A stretch of DNA of 64,000 bases from Bradyrhizobium sp. CCBAU 53351 (GTDB lineage Bacteria > Pseudomonadota > Alphaproteobacteria > Rhizobiales > Xanthobacteraceae): positions 2,631,501 through 2,695,500 of the forward strand of contig NZ_CP030059.1 of the NCBI RefSeq assembly GCF_015291745.1, in the 5' to 3' direction. Positions 18,289-25,275 of this stretch are shown piece after piece (position 1 is the first letter of the stretch; every line of letters starts with the position of its first letter). The notes under the pieces were generated by a model. The model did no database searches and was not told the DNA's origin. It saw nothing but the letters and a program-made list of their open reading frames with translations. The translations under genes and the position numbers were made by a program.

Positions 18289-19065
18289 CTAGTCAGATGC
18301 GTGACCACGCATCTCCTCCAATATGTCGGTCCGGCAGACCACGATCTGTGACCGCTTGGTCTGCACGATTCCCTTTTCCTGCATGCGCTTCAGGCTGATC
18401 GTAACCCATTGCCTGGTGGCGCCGACCATGTGGGCGATGTCGGCGTGGGTGAAGGCGGCCGCGATCACGTGACCGTCGGCATCCTCGACGCCGTAAAGCT
18501 CGACGAGATGGAGCAAGAGATGCGCGAGGCGTTGGGTGATCGAGCGGGTCCCCAGCATCTGCGCCAGGGCGGAATAGCATTTGCCCTTGAAGGTGAGGCC
18601 CTCGATCAGGCCGATCGCGAGGTTCGGGATCTCGGCGGCGAGGGACCGAAGTTCCTTTCCGGGGAGGTGCACGACGCTGCAATTGCTGGACGCAACGCCG
18701 GACCATTGATGCACCGTGCCTTCGAAAACCTCAGGCCCGCCGACGAAATTGCCGACATGCCAGTAGGCGAGCGTAATCTCGCGCCCGAGCGGCGAGGTGT
18801 AGAACACGCGGATGCGGCCGCTCTCGATCAGCCAGATACCGTCATGCTTGCCACCCTGGCTGAACAGCGTCTGGCCGCGGTTCAGCACCTTTCGTCTTCC
18901 CTGCTTGAGCACCAGCTCCCGCTCGCGCGGCGTGAGCTTGTCCATCAGCGGCGGTGGGCCGCCGATCCATTGCTGGTTCTCGGTGAGCAGCAGCGAGGAA
19001 CTGCCCGCAGGCCGGACTGCGGGGGGGACGGTCCCGCGAACCACGTTTGCCGCCTGCAACATCAT
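18289..19065 (-). CDS. Crp/Fnr-family transcriptional regulator
   Basis: A protein of 258 residues with an N-terminal cyclic-nucleotide-binding-like beta-barrel (NRGQTLFSQGGKHDGIWLIE, then GREITLAYWHVGNFVGGPEV) and a C-terminal winged helix (FTHADIAHMVGATRQWVTIS, then LKRMQEKGIV). No N-terminal cysteine cluster for an FNR-type iron-sulfur centre is visible. The arginine-glutamate cAMP pocket of true CRP is not obvious, so the signal is unknown. GGAGG lies 3 or 6 nt before two adjacent ATGs (19065, 19062). It lies between the importer and the redox genes and is the likely regulator of both through the CAACTAAT motif. Confidence 0.9.
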   Translation of the reverse strand: MMLQAANVVRGTVPPAVRPAGSSSLLLTENQQWIGGPPPLMDKLTPRERELVLKQGRRKVLNRGQTLFSQGGKHDGIWLIESGRIRVFYTSPLGREITLAYWHVGNFVGGPEVFEGTVHQWSGVASSNCSVVHLPGKELRSLAAEIPNLAIGLIEGLTFKGKCYSALAQMLGTRSITQRLAHLLLHLVELYGVEDADGHVIAAAFTHADIAHMVGATRQWVTISLKRMQEKGIVQTKRSQIVVCRTDILEEMRGHASD

Positions 19066-19139
19066 CTGCCTCCGGAACGTTCAAATCGTTCTAAAGAGGA
19101 GCAATGTCCGTGCCAGATGGGGGCGAGGTTTCCTCTGCC

Positions 19140-19223
19140 GTCATGCCCGAGGGCGTGTCCCGGGCATCCACGTTCTTGGAGCGGCAGGAAATTTAGGGAG
19201 CCGGGACAAGCCCGGCCATGACG
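19140..19223. repeat. Bradyrhizobium-type long palindromic intergenic repeat
   Basis: GTCATGCCCGAGGGCGTGTC (19140-19159) pairs imperfectly with the reverse complement of GACAAGCCCGGCCATGAC (ending 19222), around a central ~40-nt segment containing CATCCACG and AATTTAGGGAG. This arrangement is familiar as a dispersed extragenic palindrome in Bradyrhizobium. It lies between the DUF971 gene and the Crp/Fnr regulator. Confidence 0.65.
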
Positions 19224-19244
19224 CCGGTTTGAGCAACCGAACGC

Positions 19245-19562
19245 TCAGGATGCAGGGTTGTCTGCTGCAGCCAGGCTCAGCAAATACGGCTTCGGGTAAA
19301 TCCCCCGGTTGTGCCCATCCGAGAACGCGATGTTCAGCCCATAACCGAGATCGCCGATCTCGGTGATCGCAATGCCCGGGAACGTTTCCGGGAATCGACC
19401 GTCGAAGCGGGCGCGGGTGCAATGGGCGCATTTGCAGGAGAGGCGGAGCGTTTCGGCGGGCACGGCCAGTGCGTCGTCCTGCGCAGTTCGGACGAGCAGC
19501 GATGCCAGATCGGCACTTGTTTCGTAGTCGGCAACGGTCGGTGCCACCAGGGTCATGGTCAT
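19245..19562 (-). CDS. DUF971 / gamma-butyrobetaine-hydroxylase-like N-terminal domain protein
   Basis: A single-domain protein of 105 residues. LRLSCKCAHCTRARFDGRF holds a C-x-C-x2-C cluster, and GYGLNIAFSDGHNRGIYPKP is the domain's closing motif. This small fold is found at the N-terminus of gamma-butyrobetaine hydroxylase and alone or fused to Mrp/ApbC ATPases, where it is associated with iron-sulfur or zinc binding. ATG 19562 lies 6 nt after GGAGG; the frame is open further back to 19613. It is divergent from the ferredoxin reductase, with motif copies at 19610 and 19682 between them. A role in maturing or handling the Fe-S proteins of this locus is inference. Confidence 0.8.
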   Translation of the reverse strand: MTMTLVAPTVADYETSADLASLLVRTAQDDALAVPAETLRLSCKCAHCTRARFDGRFPETFPGIAITEIGDLGYGLNIAFSDGHNRGIYPKPYLLSLAAADNPAS

Positions 19563-19609
19563 GACAAACCTCCGGCTTCTTCCTACGTCGACGCGGAGCC
19601 GGACGGATA

Positions 19610-19621
19610 GCAACTAATTGC
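19610..19621. promoter_or_regulatory. Shared motif copy B in the DUF971-fpr divergent region
   Basis: GCAACTAATTGC, with palindromic ends GCAA/TTGC around CTAA. It lies 48 nt upstream of the DUF971 start (minus strand) and about 144 nt upstream of the reductase start. It is the best palindromic version of the motif. Confidence 0.6.
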
Positions 19622-19681
19622 CGAAGCGGATGCGTGGTGCCCCCTTCAGGGCCTTCGCTCGATCATCGTCCGCGAAATGTG

Positions 19682-19693
19682 AAACTAATCGAC
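19682..19693 (+). promoter_or_regulatory. Shared motif copy C upstream of the ferredoxin reductase gene
   Basis: AAACTAATCGAC, with its downstream edge 72 nt before ATG 19765. TTCCGAATTGCC follows 12 nt later, closely matching the segment downstream of copy A. Confidence 0.6.
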
Positions 19694-19764
19694 AGGGAAT
19701 CTCACTTCCGAATTGCCGGACTCTCTTCTCTCCGTGACCTTGACGCCATCGAGAAGGAGAGATC

Positions 19765-20538
19765 ATGAGCGCCTTTCAGAAGGAAACGGTTTTGTCGGTC
19801 AGGCACTGGACTGAATCCCTGTTCAGCTTCACCGCGACGCGCGATCCCGGCTTTCGATTCCAGAACGGCCAGTTCGCGATGATCGGGCTCGAGGTCGAAG
19901 GCAAACCGTTGATGCGGGCCTACAGCATGGCCAGCGCCAATCACGAGGAAGCGCTCGAGTTCTTCTCGATCAAGGTGCAGGACGGCCCGCTGACCTCGCG
20001 CCTTCAGAAGATCAGGGAGGGTGACGTCATCCTGGTCGGCCGCAAGGCCACGGGCACGCTGATCACCGGCAATCTCATTCCCGGCAAGCGCCTCTTGCTG
20101 CTCTCGACCGGAACGGGGCTCGCGCCGTTCGCCAGCCTGATCAAGGACCCCGACGTCTACGAGAATTACGAGACCATCGTGCTCGCCCATGGCTGCCGGC
20201 AGGTCTCCGAGCTCTCTTATGGCGAGCACCTGGTCGAAGGCCTGCGCAATCATGAGTTCTTCGGGCCGCTGATCCGCGACAAGCTCGTCTACTATCCCAC
20301 CGTCACCCGCGAGCCATTCAGGAATCGCGGCCGCATCACCGACTTGATCGCATCGAACCAGCTGTTCGACGACATCGGCCTGTCAGGCCTCGATATCGAG
20401 ACCGACCGCATCATGCTGTGCGGCAGCCCGGCGATGCTGGAGGAACTTCCCGCGATGTTTTCCGCGCGCGGTTTTGTCGAGGGCAATCACAGCCGTCCCG
20501 GCCATTTCGTGATCGAAAAGGCCTTTGTCGAGCGCTGA
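19765..20538 (+). CDS. fpr: Ferredoxin--NADP+ reductase
   Basis: A 257-residue flavoenzyme of the bacterial Fpr type that transfers electrons between NADPH and ferredoxin or flavodoxin. The FAD-binding motif is RAYSMASANHEE, the NADP-domain start is LLLLSTGTGLAPFASLIKDP, CGSPAML forms the nicotinamide site, and the aromatic C-terminus reads FVIEKAFVER. GAAGGAGAGATC gives a strong ribosome binding site for ATG 19765. The gene comes before the AprA-like flavoprotein and the two-cluster ferredoxin in the same direction, so it probably supplies them with reducing power from NADPH. A housekeeping role cannot be excluded, but the shared promoter motif ties it to the locus. Confidence 0.92.
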   Translation: MSAFQKETVLSVRHWTESLFSFTATRDPGFRFQNGQFAMIGLEVEGKPLMRAYSMASANHEEALEFFSIKVQDGPLTSRLQKIREGDVILVGRKATGTLITGNLIPGKRLLLLSTGTGLAPFASLIKDPDVYENYETIVLAHGCRQVSELSYGEHLVEGLRNHEFFGPLIRDKLVYYPTVTREPFRNRGRITDLIASNQLFDDIGLSGLDIETDRIMLCGSPAMLEELPAMFSARGFVEGNHSRPGHFVIEKAFVER

Positions 20539-20560
20539 CGCGCAAATCGCACCCCAGCGA

Positions 20561-20571
20561 CAACTAATTGC
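20561..20571 (+). promoter_or_regulatory. Shared motif copy D upstream of the AprA-like gene
   Basis: CAACTAATTGC, with its last base 72 nt before ATG 20643. This is the same distance as copies A and C from their genes, and the same core as copy B. It indicates a promoter of its own for the flavoprotein-ferredoxin-HEAT unit. Confidence 0.6.
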
Positions 20572-20642
20572 TATCGCCGGGACGTCTGCTGAACAAATCT
20601 GATGCAAAGGCGCCGGACCTGCCGGCGAACCAGGAGCAAGTG

Positions 20643-22385
20643 ATGTCACTAGATCAGATCGTCGACGGACTTTCGGAGGTTTCCTGCGATGTGCTGGTGA
20701 TCGGCGGCGGCACGGCCGGCCCGATGGCGGCGCTGAAGGCAAAGCTGAAGAATCCGAAGGCCAATGTCGTCCTGCTCGAAAAGGCCAACGTGAAGCGCTC
20801 CGGCGCGATTTCGATGGGCATGGATGGCCTGAACAACGCCGTCATCCCCGGCTATGCGACGCCGGAGCAGTACACCAAGGAAATCACAATCGCTAACGAC
20901 GGCATCGTGGACCAGAAGGCGGTCTATAAATACGCGCAGAATTGTTACTCGATCATCGAGGAACTCGACAGTTTCGGCATCCGTTTCCTGAAGAATGAGA
21001 ATGGCGACTACGCCGTCAAGAAGGTGCACCACATCGGCACGTACGTCCTGCCGATGCCGAACGGCGAGACCGTGAAGAAGGCGCTCTACCGCCAGCTCCG
21101 CCGCGCCCGTATCTTGATCTCCAACCGCTATATGGCGACGCGGCTGCTCAAGTCCGCCGACGGTCGCATCGCCGGCGCGGTCAGCGTCAACACCCGCACC
21201 GCAGAGATGCTGGTGATCAAGGCCAAGGCCGTCATCCTTTGCATGGGCGCTGCCGGCCGCCTCGGCCTGCCGACCTCCGGTTACATGTTTGGCACGTATG
21301 AAAACGCCGCCAATTCAGGCGACGGTTACGCCATGGCCTATCACGCCGGTGCCGCGCTCGCGAACCTCGAATGCTTCCAGATCAACCCGCTGATCAAGGA
21401 CTATAATGGTCCGGCCTGCGCCTATGTCGCCGGCCCCTTCGGTGCCTATACGGCGAACAACGAAGGCTCGCGCTTCATCGAATGCGACTACTGGTCCGGC
21501 CAGATGATGCTGGAATTCTACAACGAGCTCCTGTCCGGTAAGGGCCCGGTGTTCCTCCAGCTCAAGCATCTGCATCCCGACACCATCTCCGAGATCGAAT
21601 CCACGCTGCACAAGGTGGAGCGTCCGACGCGCGGTCTGTTCCAGCAGGGACGCGGGGTCGACTATCGCAGCGAGTCGATCGAGATGCACATCTCCGAGAT
21701 CGGCTTCTGCTCCGGCCACAGCGCCTCCGGCGTGTTCGTGGACGACAACGCCCGCACCACCGTGCCGGGTCTCTACGCCGCCGGCGACATGGCGAGCGTG
21801 CCGCACAATTACATGCTTGGCGCCTTCACCAACGGATCGGTCGCCGGCATCGACGCGATGGAGTACGCCGACAACCACGATTTTGCGGAGTTCGACGCCG
21901 CCGACATCGCGATGGAGCGCGACCGCGTGATGGCGCCGACCAAGCGCGAGGACGGCATTCCGCCGAACCAGGTCGAATACAAGACCCGCCGCCTCGTCAA
22001 CGACTATCTCCAGCCGCCGAAAGTCACGCGCAAATACGAGCTCGGCATGCGCCGCCTCGCCGAGGCGCGGGAGGATATGCAGGAGCGCATGATCGCGCGC
22101 AACGCGCACGAATTGCTCCGTGCCCTCGAAGTGCAGTCGATCATGGACTGCGCCGACATGGCGGCGCACGCCTCGCTCTACCGCGAGGAGAGCCGCTGGG
22201 GCCTCTATCACTGGCGCACCGATTTCCCGGAGAAGGACAACGAGAACTGGTTCTGCCACACGTTGCTGTCGAAGCAGGACGGCAAGATGACCAGCGAGAA
22301 GCGCGCCGTGGAGCCCTATGTCGTGCCGATCGCCGATGACGAGAAGGATCTCTACGACAAGCAGCGCATCCGCGCCTCCGCCTGA
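20643..22385 (+). CDS. AprA-like FAD-dependent flavoprotein (fumarate reductase/adenylylsulfate reductase superfamily)
   Basis: A 580-residue flavoprotein. The dinucleotide motif VIGGGTAGPMAALKAK starts at about residue 19. KANVKRSGAISMGMDGLNN follows, closely resembling the K-x-x-x-RSGA-x-x-x-G signature of adenylylsulfate reductase AprA. GLYAAGDMASVPHNYMLGA and FTNGSVAG form the C-terminal FAD contact. It is clearly in the succinate dehydrogenase/fumarate reductase/AprA superfamily, but no ATP sulfurylase, QmoABC or sulfite enzyme lies nearby. APS reduction is therefore not established. ATG 20643 follows AACCAGGAGCAAGTG. It is followed by an AprB-like ferredoxin, as aprA is by aprB (reversed order in many genomes). 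I infer that electrons flow from NADPH through Fpr and the ferredoxin to this FAD. Confidence 0.82.
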   Translation: MSLDQIVDGLSEVSCDVLVIGGGTAGPMAALKAKLKNPKANVVLLEKANVKRSGAISMGMDGLNNAVIPGYATPEQYTKEITIANDGIVDQKAVYKYAQNCYSIIEELDSFGIRFLKNENGDYAVKKVHHIGTYVLPMPNGETVKKALYRQLRRARILISNRYMATRLLKSADGRIAGAVSVNTRTAEMLVIKAKAVILCMGAAGRLGLPTSGYMFGTYENAANSGDGYAMAYHAGAALANLECFQINPLIKDYNGPACAYVAGPFGAYTANNEGSRFIECDYWSGQMMLEFYNELLSGKGPVFLQLKHLHPDTISEIESTLHKVERPTRGLFQQGRGVDYRSESIEMHISEIGFCSGHSASGVFVDDNARTTVPGLYAAGDMASVPHNYMLGAFTNGSVAGIDAMEYADNHDFAEFDAADIAMERDRVMAPTKREDGIPPNQVEYKTRRLVNDYLQPPKVTRKYELGMRRLAEAREDMQERMIARNAHELLRALEVQSIMDCADMAAHASLYREESRWGLYHWRTDFPEKDNENWFCHTLLSKQDGKMTSEKRAVEPYVVPIADDEKDLYDKQRIRASA

Positions 22386-22416
22386 CCCACCGCGCCACAG
22401 CAACAGGAGACATCAC

Positions 22417-22650
22417 ATGCCTCTCGCGTCCTATCAGACCTCGGTTCCGGTGGTCGTCGACGATGCCAAGTGCATCGCCGACAAGGGCTGCACCGTCTGC
22501 GTTGACGTCTGCCCGCTCGACGTCTTGCGCATCAGCGACATGACCAACAAGGCCTACATGGCCTATGACGAGTGCTGGTACTGCATGCCCTGCGAAGCCG
22601 ATTGTCCGACCGGCGCCGTCACCGTCAATATTCCCTATCTGTTGAGGTGA
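22417..22650 (+). CDS. AprB-like 2[4Fe-4S] ferredoxin
   Basis: A 77-residue iron-sulfur protein. The first cluster set is CIADKGCTVCVDVCP, which is C-x5-C-x2-C-x3-C-P, an expanded spacing seen in AprB and unlike classical bacterial ferredoxins. The second is CWYCMPCEADCP, C-x2-C-x2-C-x3-C-P. It lacks the long C-terminal tail of AprB (about 150 residues) that wraps around AprA. AACAGGAGACATCAC precedes ATG 22417. It follows the flavoprotein by 31 nt and is followed by the HEAT protein after 2 nt, so it probably is the electron-transfer subunit of the flavoprotein. Confidence 0.88.
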   Translation: MPLASYQTSVPVVVDDAKCIADKGCTVCVDVCPLDVLRISDMTNKAYMAYDECWYCMPCEADCPTGAVTVNIPYLLR

Positions 22651-22652
22651 AC

Positions 22653-23630
22653 ATGTCGAGCCCGTTCGAGTCCTACGACGACCTCGAAGACGCGGACGAG
22701 CGGCTGCAGGCTGCCGATCCCGCCGAACGCCGCGTCGCCATCATCGCGCTGGGCCATTCCGGCGATCCGGCCGCGGTCGGACATCTCGCCAACATGGTCG
22801 CCGACCCCGATGCAGGCGTGCGCCAGCAGGTCGCGATGGCGCTCGGCGAGTTCGACGGTCCGGAGGCGGCAAGCGCACTGGTGAGACTGCTGGTCGACCC
22901 GGAGAGGATCGTCGCGGCGGCCGCCGCCGACAGCATGGCCGAGTTCAAGGATCCTGCTTGCGCGGGCGTGATCCTGCCGCTGGTGAAGCACCCCCACGCC
23001 TTTGTCCGCATGGGCGCGCTGCGTGCGCTCAAGGAATTGCGAAGCAAGGACACGCTGAAGCCGGCGCTGGAAGCGCTCCAAGACACGGACGCCGCCGTGC
23101 GCGTGCAGGCAATCGGCGTGATCGGTTTTCTCAAGCTGGAAGAATCGATTCCCGCGCTGACCGCGCTGATCAACGATCCCGACGCGCATGTCCGCCGTGC
23201 CGCCGTGAGCGCGCTGGCGTTCTCGCAGATGAAACCCGCGGCCGAGACCATCACCCGTGCGTTGAAGGATAGCGACTGGATGGTCCGCGAGATGGCCGCG
23301 GAAACGCTGGGCTTGAACGCCAATGGCGCGATCGCGGCCGACCAACTCATCGGCTCGCTCGCTGATGAATTCTGGCAGGTGCGGCTGAAAGCGATCCGCA
23401 GCCTTGGCCGGATGAAGATCGAGCGCGCAGTGCGGCCGATTGGCTATTGCGTCAATCACGACCAGGCCAATTTGCGTAAAGAAGCGGCCGCCGCGCTCGG
23501 CGAGATCGCCCATCCCGACGGCGAGGCGTTCCTCGCCGTGATCGCTGACGATCCCGATCCCGAAGTCCGCAAGAATGCGCGTTGGGCGCTGCAGCAGATC
23601 GCGGCGCGCAAGGCGCGGGCCGGCGCGTAA
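22653..23630 (+). CDS. HEAT-repeat protein
   Basis: A 325-residue all-helical protein made of about nine HEAT/PBS-lyase-like repeats of roughly 31 residues. Examples are AIIALGHSGDPAAVGHLANM, MALGEFDGPEAASALVRLL and AVSALAFSQMKPAAETITRA. Each carries the alternating aliphatic and conserved Asp/Gly-Pro turn pattern. Proteins of this type act as scaffolds, and some serve as lyases or chaperones for cofactor proteins. No catalytic residues are visible. ATG 22653 begins 2 nt after the ferredoxin stop and is preceded by GAGGTGAAC, so it is translationally coupled. I infer an assembly or docking role for the flavoprotein-ferredoxin pair. Confidence 0.87.
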   Translation: MSSPFESYDDLEDADERLQAADPAERRVAIIALGHSGDPAAVGHLANMVADPDAGVRQQVAMALGEFDGPEAASALVRLLVDPERIVAAAAADSMAEFKDPACAGVILPLVKHPHAFVRMGALRALKELRSKDTLKPALEALQDTDAAVRVQAIGVIGFLKLEESIPALTALINDPDAHVRRAAVSALAFSQMKPAAETITRALKDSDWMVREMAAETLGLNANGAIAADQLIGSLADEFWQVRLKAIRSLGRMKIERAVRPIGYCVNHDQANLRKEAAAALGEIAHPDGEAFLAVIADDPDPEVRKNARWALQQIAARKARAGA

Positions 23631-23762
23631 AGGGGAGGGCCGGGACATAGCGGGCCTTTCGCGGCCGCTCTGGACTTCCCCCGCCAGACGTTTATTGGTC
23701 TTCGCCAATGGGATCAGCGGCTGCAAACGCGGCTGGTCCTTAGAAACAGCGAGGGCGCGGCC

Positions 23763-24935
23763 ATGACGACATTGACGGTGAAGGACCTTCTCCCCGAGGA
23801 TGGAACGAAGGGGACGCTGGTCGGCCGCGTCTGGTTGCCACAGGTGAACGGTCCGGCCGTCGTCGCCGTGCGCGGTGATGGCGTCTTTGACGTCACGGCA
23901 AGGTTTCCGACCGTCAGCGCGCTGTGTGAGGAAGACAATCCGGCCAAGGCGCTTGGCTCGACCAAGGGCGAGCGCATTGGCGAACTCGAGGAGATCGTTG
24001 CCAACACCGCTCCCGACGGGCGTGATCCGAACAAGCCCTGGCTGCTCGCGCCTGTCGATCTCCAGACATTGAAGGCGGCCGGTGTCACCTTCGCGATCTC
24101 GATGCTGGAGCGCGTCATCGAGGAACGGGCCAAGGGCAATCCCGCCTCCGCCGAAGCCATCCGCAAAGAAGTGACGCGGCTGATCGGCGATGATCTGTCA
24201 AAACTCAAGCCGGGCTCGGATCAGGCCATGCACCTGAAGCAGGTGCTGATCGACCAGAACGCCTGGAGCCAGTATCTCGAGGTCGGCATCGGCCCAGATG
24301 CCGAGGTCTTCACCAAGGCCCCGACGATGTCGTCCGTCGGCACCGGCATGGATGCGGGCCTGCATCCGAAATCGACCTGGAACAATCCGGAGCCGGAGTT
24401 GGTGCTGTTCGTCTCCAGCCGCGGCAAGATCGTCGGCGGCGCGCTCGGCAACGACGTGAACTTGCGCGACTTCGAGGGCCGTTCGGCGCTGCTGCTGTCG
24501 AAGGCCAAGGACAACAACGCGTCCTGCTCGATCGGCCCGCTGCTGCGCCTGTTCGACGACACTTTTACGCTCGACGACGCGCGCAAGCTGGACATCAGCC
24601 TGAACGTGAAGGGCACGGACGGCTTCGTCCTCGACGGTCATTCCTCGATCAGCAAGATCAGCCGCGATCCAACCGACCTCGTCGCGCAGACCATCGGCAA
24701 GATCCATCAATATCCCGACGGTTTTGTGCTTTTCCTCGGCACCATGTTCGCGCCGGTCAAGGATCGCGATGCGCCGGGGCAGGGGTTCACGCACAAGCGC
24801 GACGACATCGTCACCATCGCAGCGCCGGAGCTCGGAAAGCTGGTGAACCGCATGCGCACCAGCGACAAGTGCGAGCCCTGGACCTTCGGCATCGGCGCGC
24901 TGATGAAGAACCTGGCGCAGCGGAAGCTGATCTAG
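23763..24935 (+). CDS. Fumarylacetoacetate-hydrolase-family protein, likely 2-keto-3-deoxypentonate dehydratase type
   Basis: A cytosolic enzyme of 390 residues with a C-terminal FAH fold. PTMSSVGTGMDAGLHPKSTW then NNPEPELVLFVSS contains the metal-binding Glu pair, followed by VGGALGNDVNLRDFEGR and SCSIGP. The N-terminal ~100 residues, starting TVKDLLPEDGTKGTLVGRVW, are typical of the 385-400 residue subgroup. That subgroup includes Caulobacter XylX and archaeal 2-keto-3-deoxy-D-arabinonate dehydratase, which make alpha-ketoglutarate semialdehyde. The position just before a sugar importer, aldose dehydrogenase and lactonase supports this role over a fumarylpyruvate hydrolase. The subgroup assignment is from memory of the family pattern, not a search. 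Confidence 0.78.
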   Translation: MTTLTVKDLLPEDGTKGTLVGRVWLPQVNGPAVVAVRGDGVFDVTARFPTVSALCEEDNPAKALGSTKGERIGELEEIVANTAPDGRDPNKPWLLAPVDLQTLKAAGVTFAISMLERVIEERAKGNPASAEAIRKEVTRLIGDDLSKLKPGSDQAMHLKQVLIDQNAWSQYLEVGIGPDAEVFTKAPTMSSVGTGMDAGLHPKSTWNNPEPELVLFVSSRGKIVGGALGNDVNLRDFEGRSALLLSKAKDNNASCSIGPLLRLFDDTFTLDDARKLDISLNVKGTDGFVLDGHSSISKISRDPTDLVAQTIGKIHQYPDGFVLFLGTMFAPVKDRDAPGQGFTHKRDDIVTIAAPELGKLVNRMRTSDKCEPWTFGIGALMKNLAQRKLI

Positions 24936-25275
24936 TTCTTCGCCTCTTTCGCCTGCGGCGAGAGGCCGACACGCGAAGCGTGGCGGGTGAGGGCGCTTTC
25001 CACGAGTCGTTTATCTCCGTCGCTGGGATGAGCGCCTGCACCCACCGCGCAAAATTCCCTTCATCTCCCCGTTGCATCTCTGGAACAAAGTCGCGCTGAG
25101 CGTGTCATAAAACCGCGCGCTCTCCCTCTCGCGCGTTTTCCTCCAAATAGTCAAATAATATGACTAGTCGGAACTCGCCTCCTATGAAATAGTGCCTCCC
25201 GCCGCCTCAGAGGCCGGCCTGCGGGTGCCATGCTACCAATCGGCGCTCCGGATAACATCTTGGGAGACACGCCTG
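24936..25275 (+). other. Intergenic region before the YtfQ-type operon
   Basis: A 340-nt gap. The first 90 nt carry a short G/C hairpin-rich stretch (CGCCTGCGGCGAG). The central part is locally AT-rich (CAAATAGTCAAATAATATGA) and holds the dyad at 25148-25166, the likely promoter-operator of the downstream operon. No open frame with family similarity or good translation signal is seen here. Confidence 0.5.
25148..25166. promoter_or_regulatory. Candidate operator: TAGTCA-7-TGACTA dyad
   Basis: A perfect 6-bp inverted repeat, TAGTCA (25148-25153) and TGACTA (25161-25166), around AATAATA. It lies 110 nt before the binding-protein start in the only AT-rich patch of the gap. Its size suits the dimeric GntR/FadR regulator encoded at 29870 in the same operon. 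Confidence 0.5.

Noticed and set aside
20643..22650. Calling the flavoprotein-ferredoxin pair true adenylylsulfate reductase aprAB
   Set aside because: No ATP sulfurylase, Qmo complex or sulfite enzyme is nearby, the AprB tail is missing and the gene order differs; family resemblance alone does not fix the reaction.
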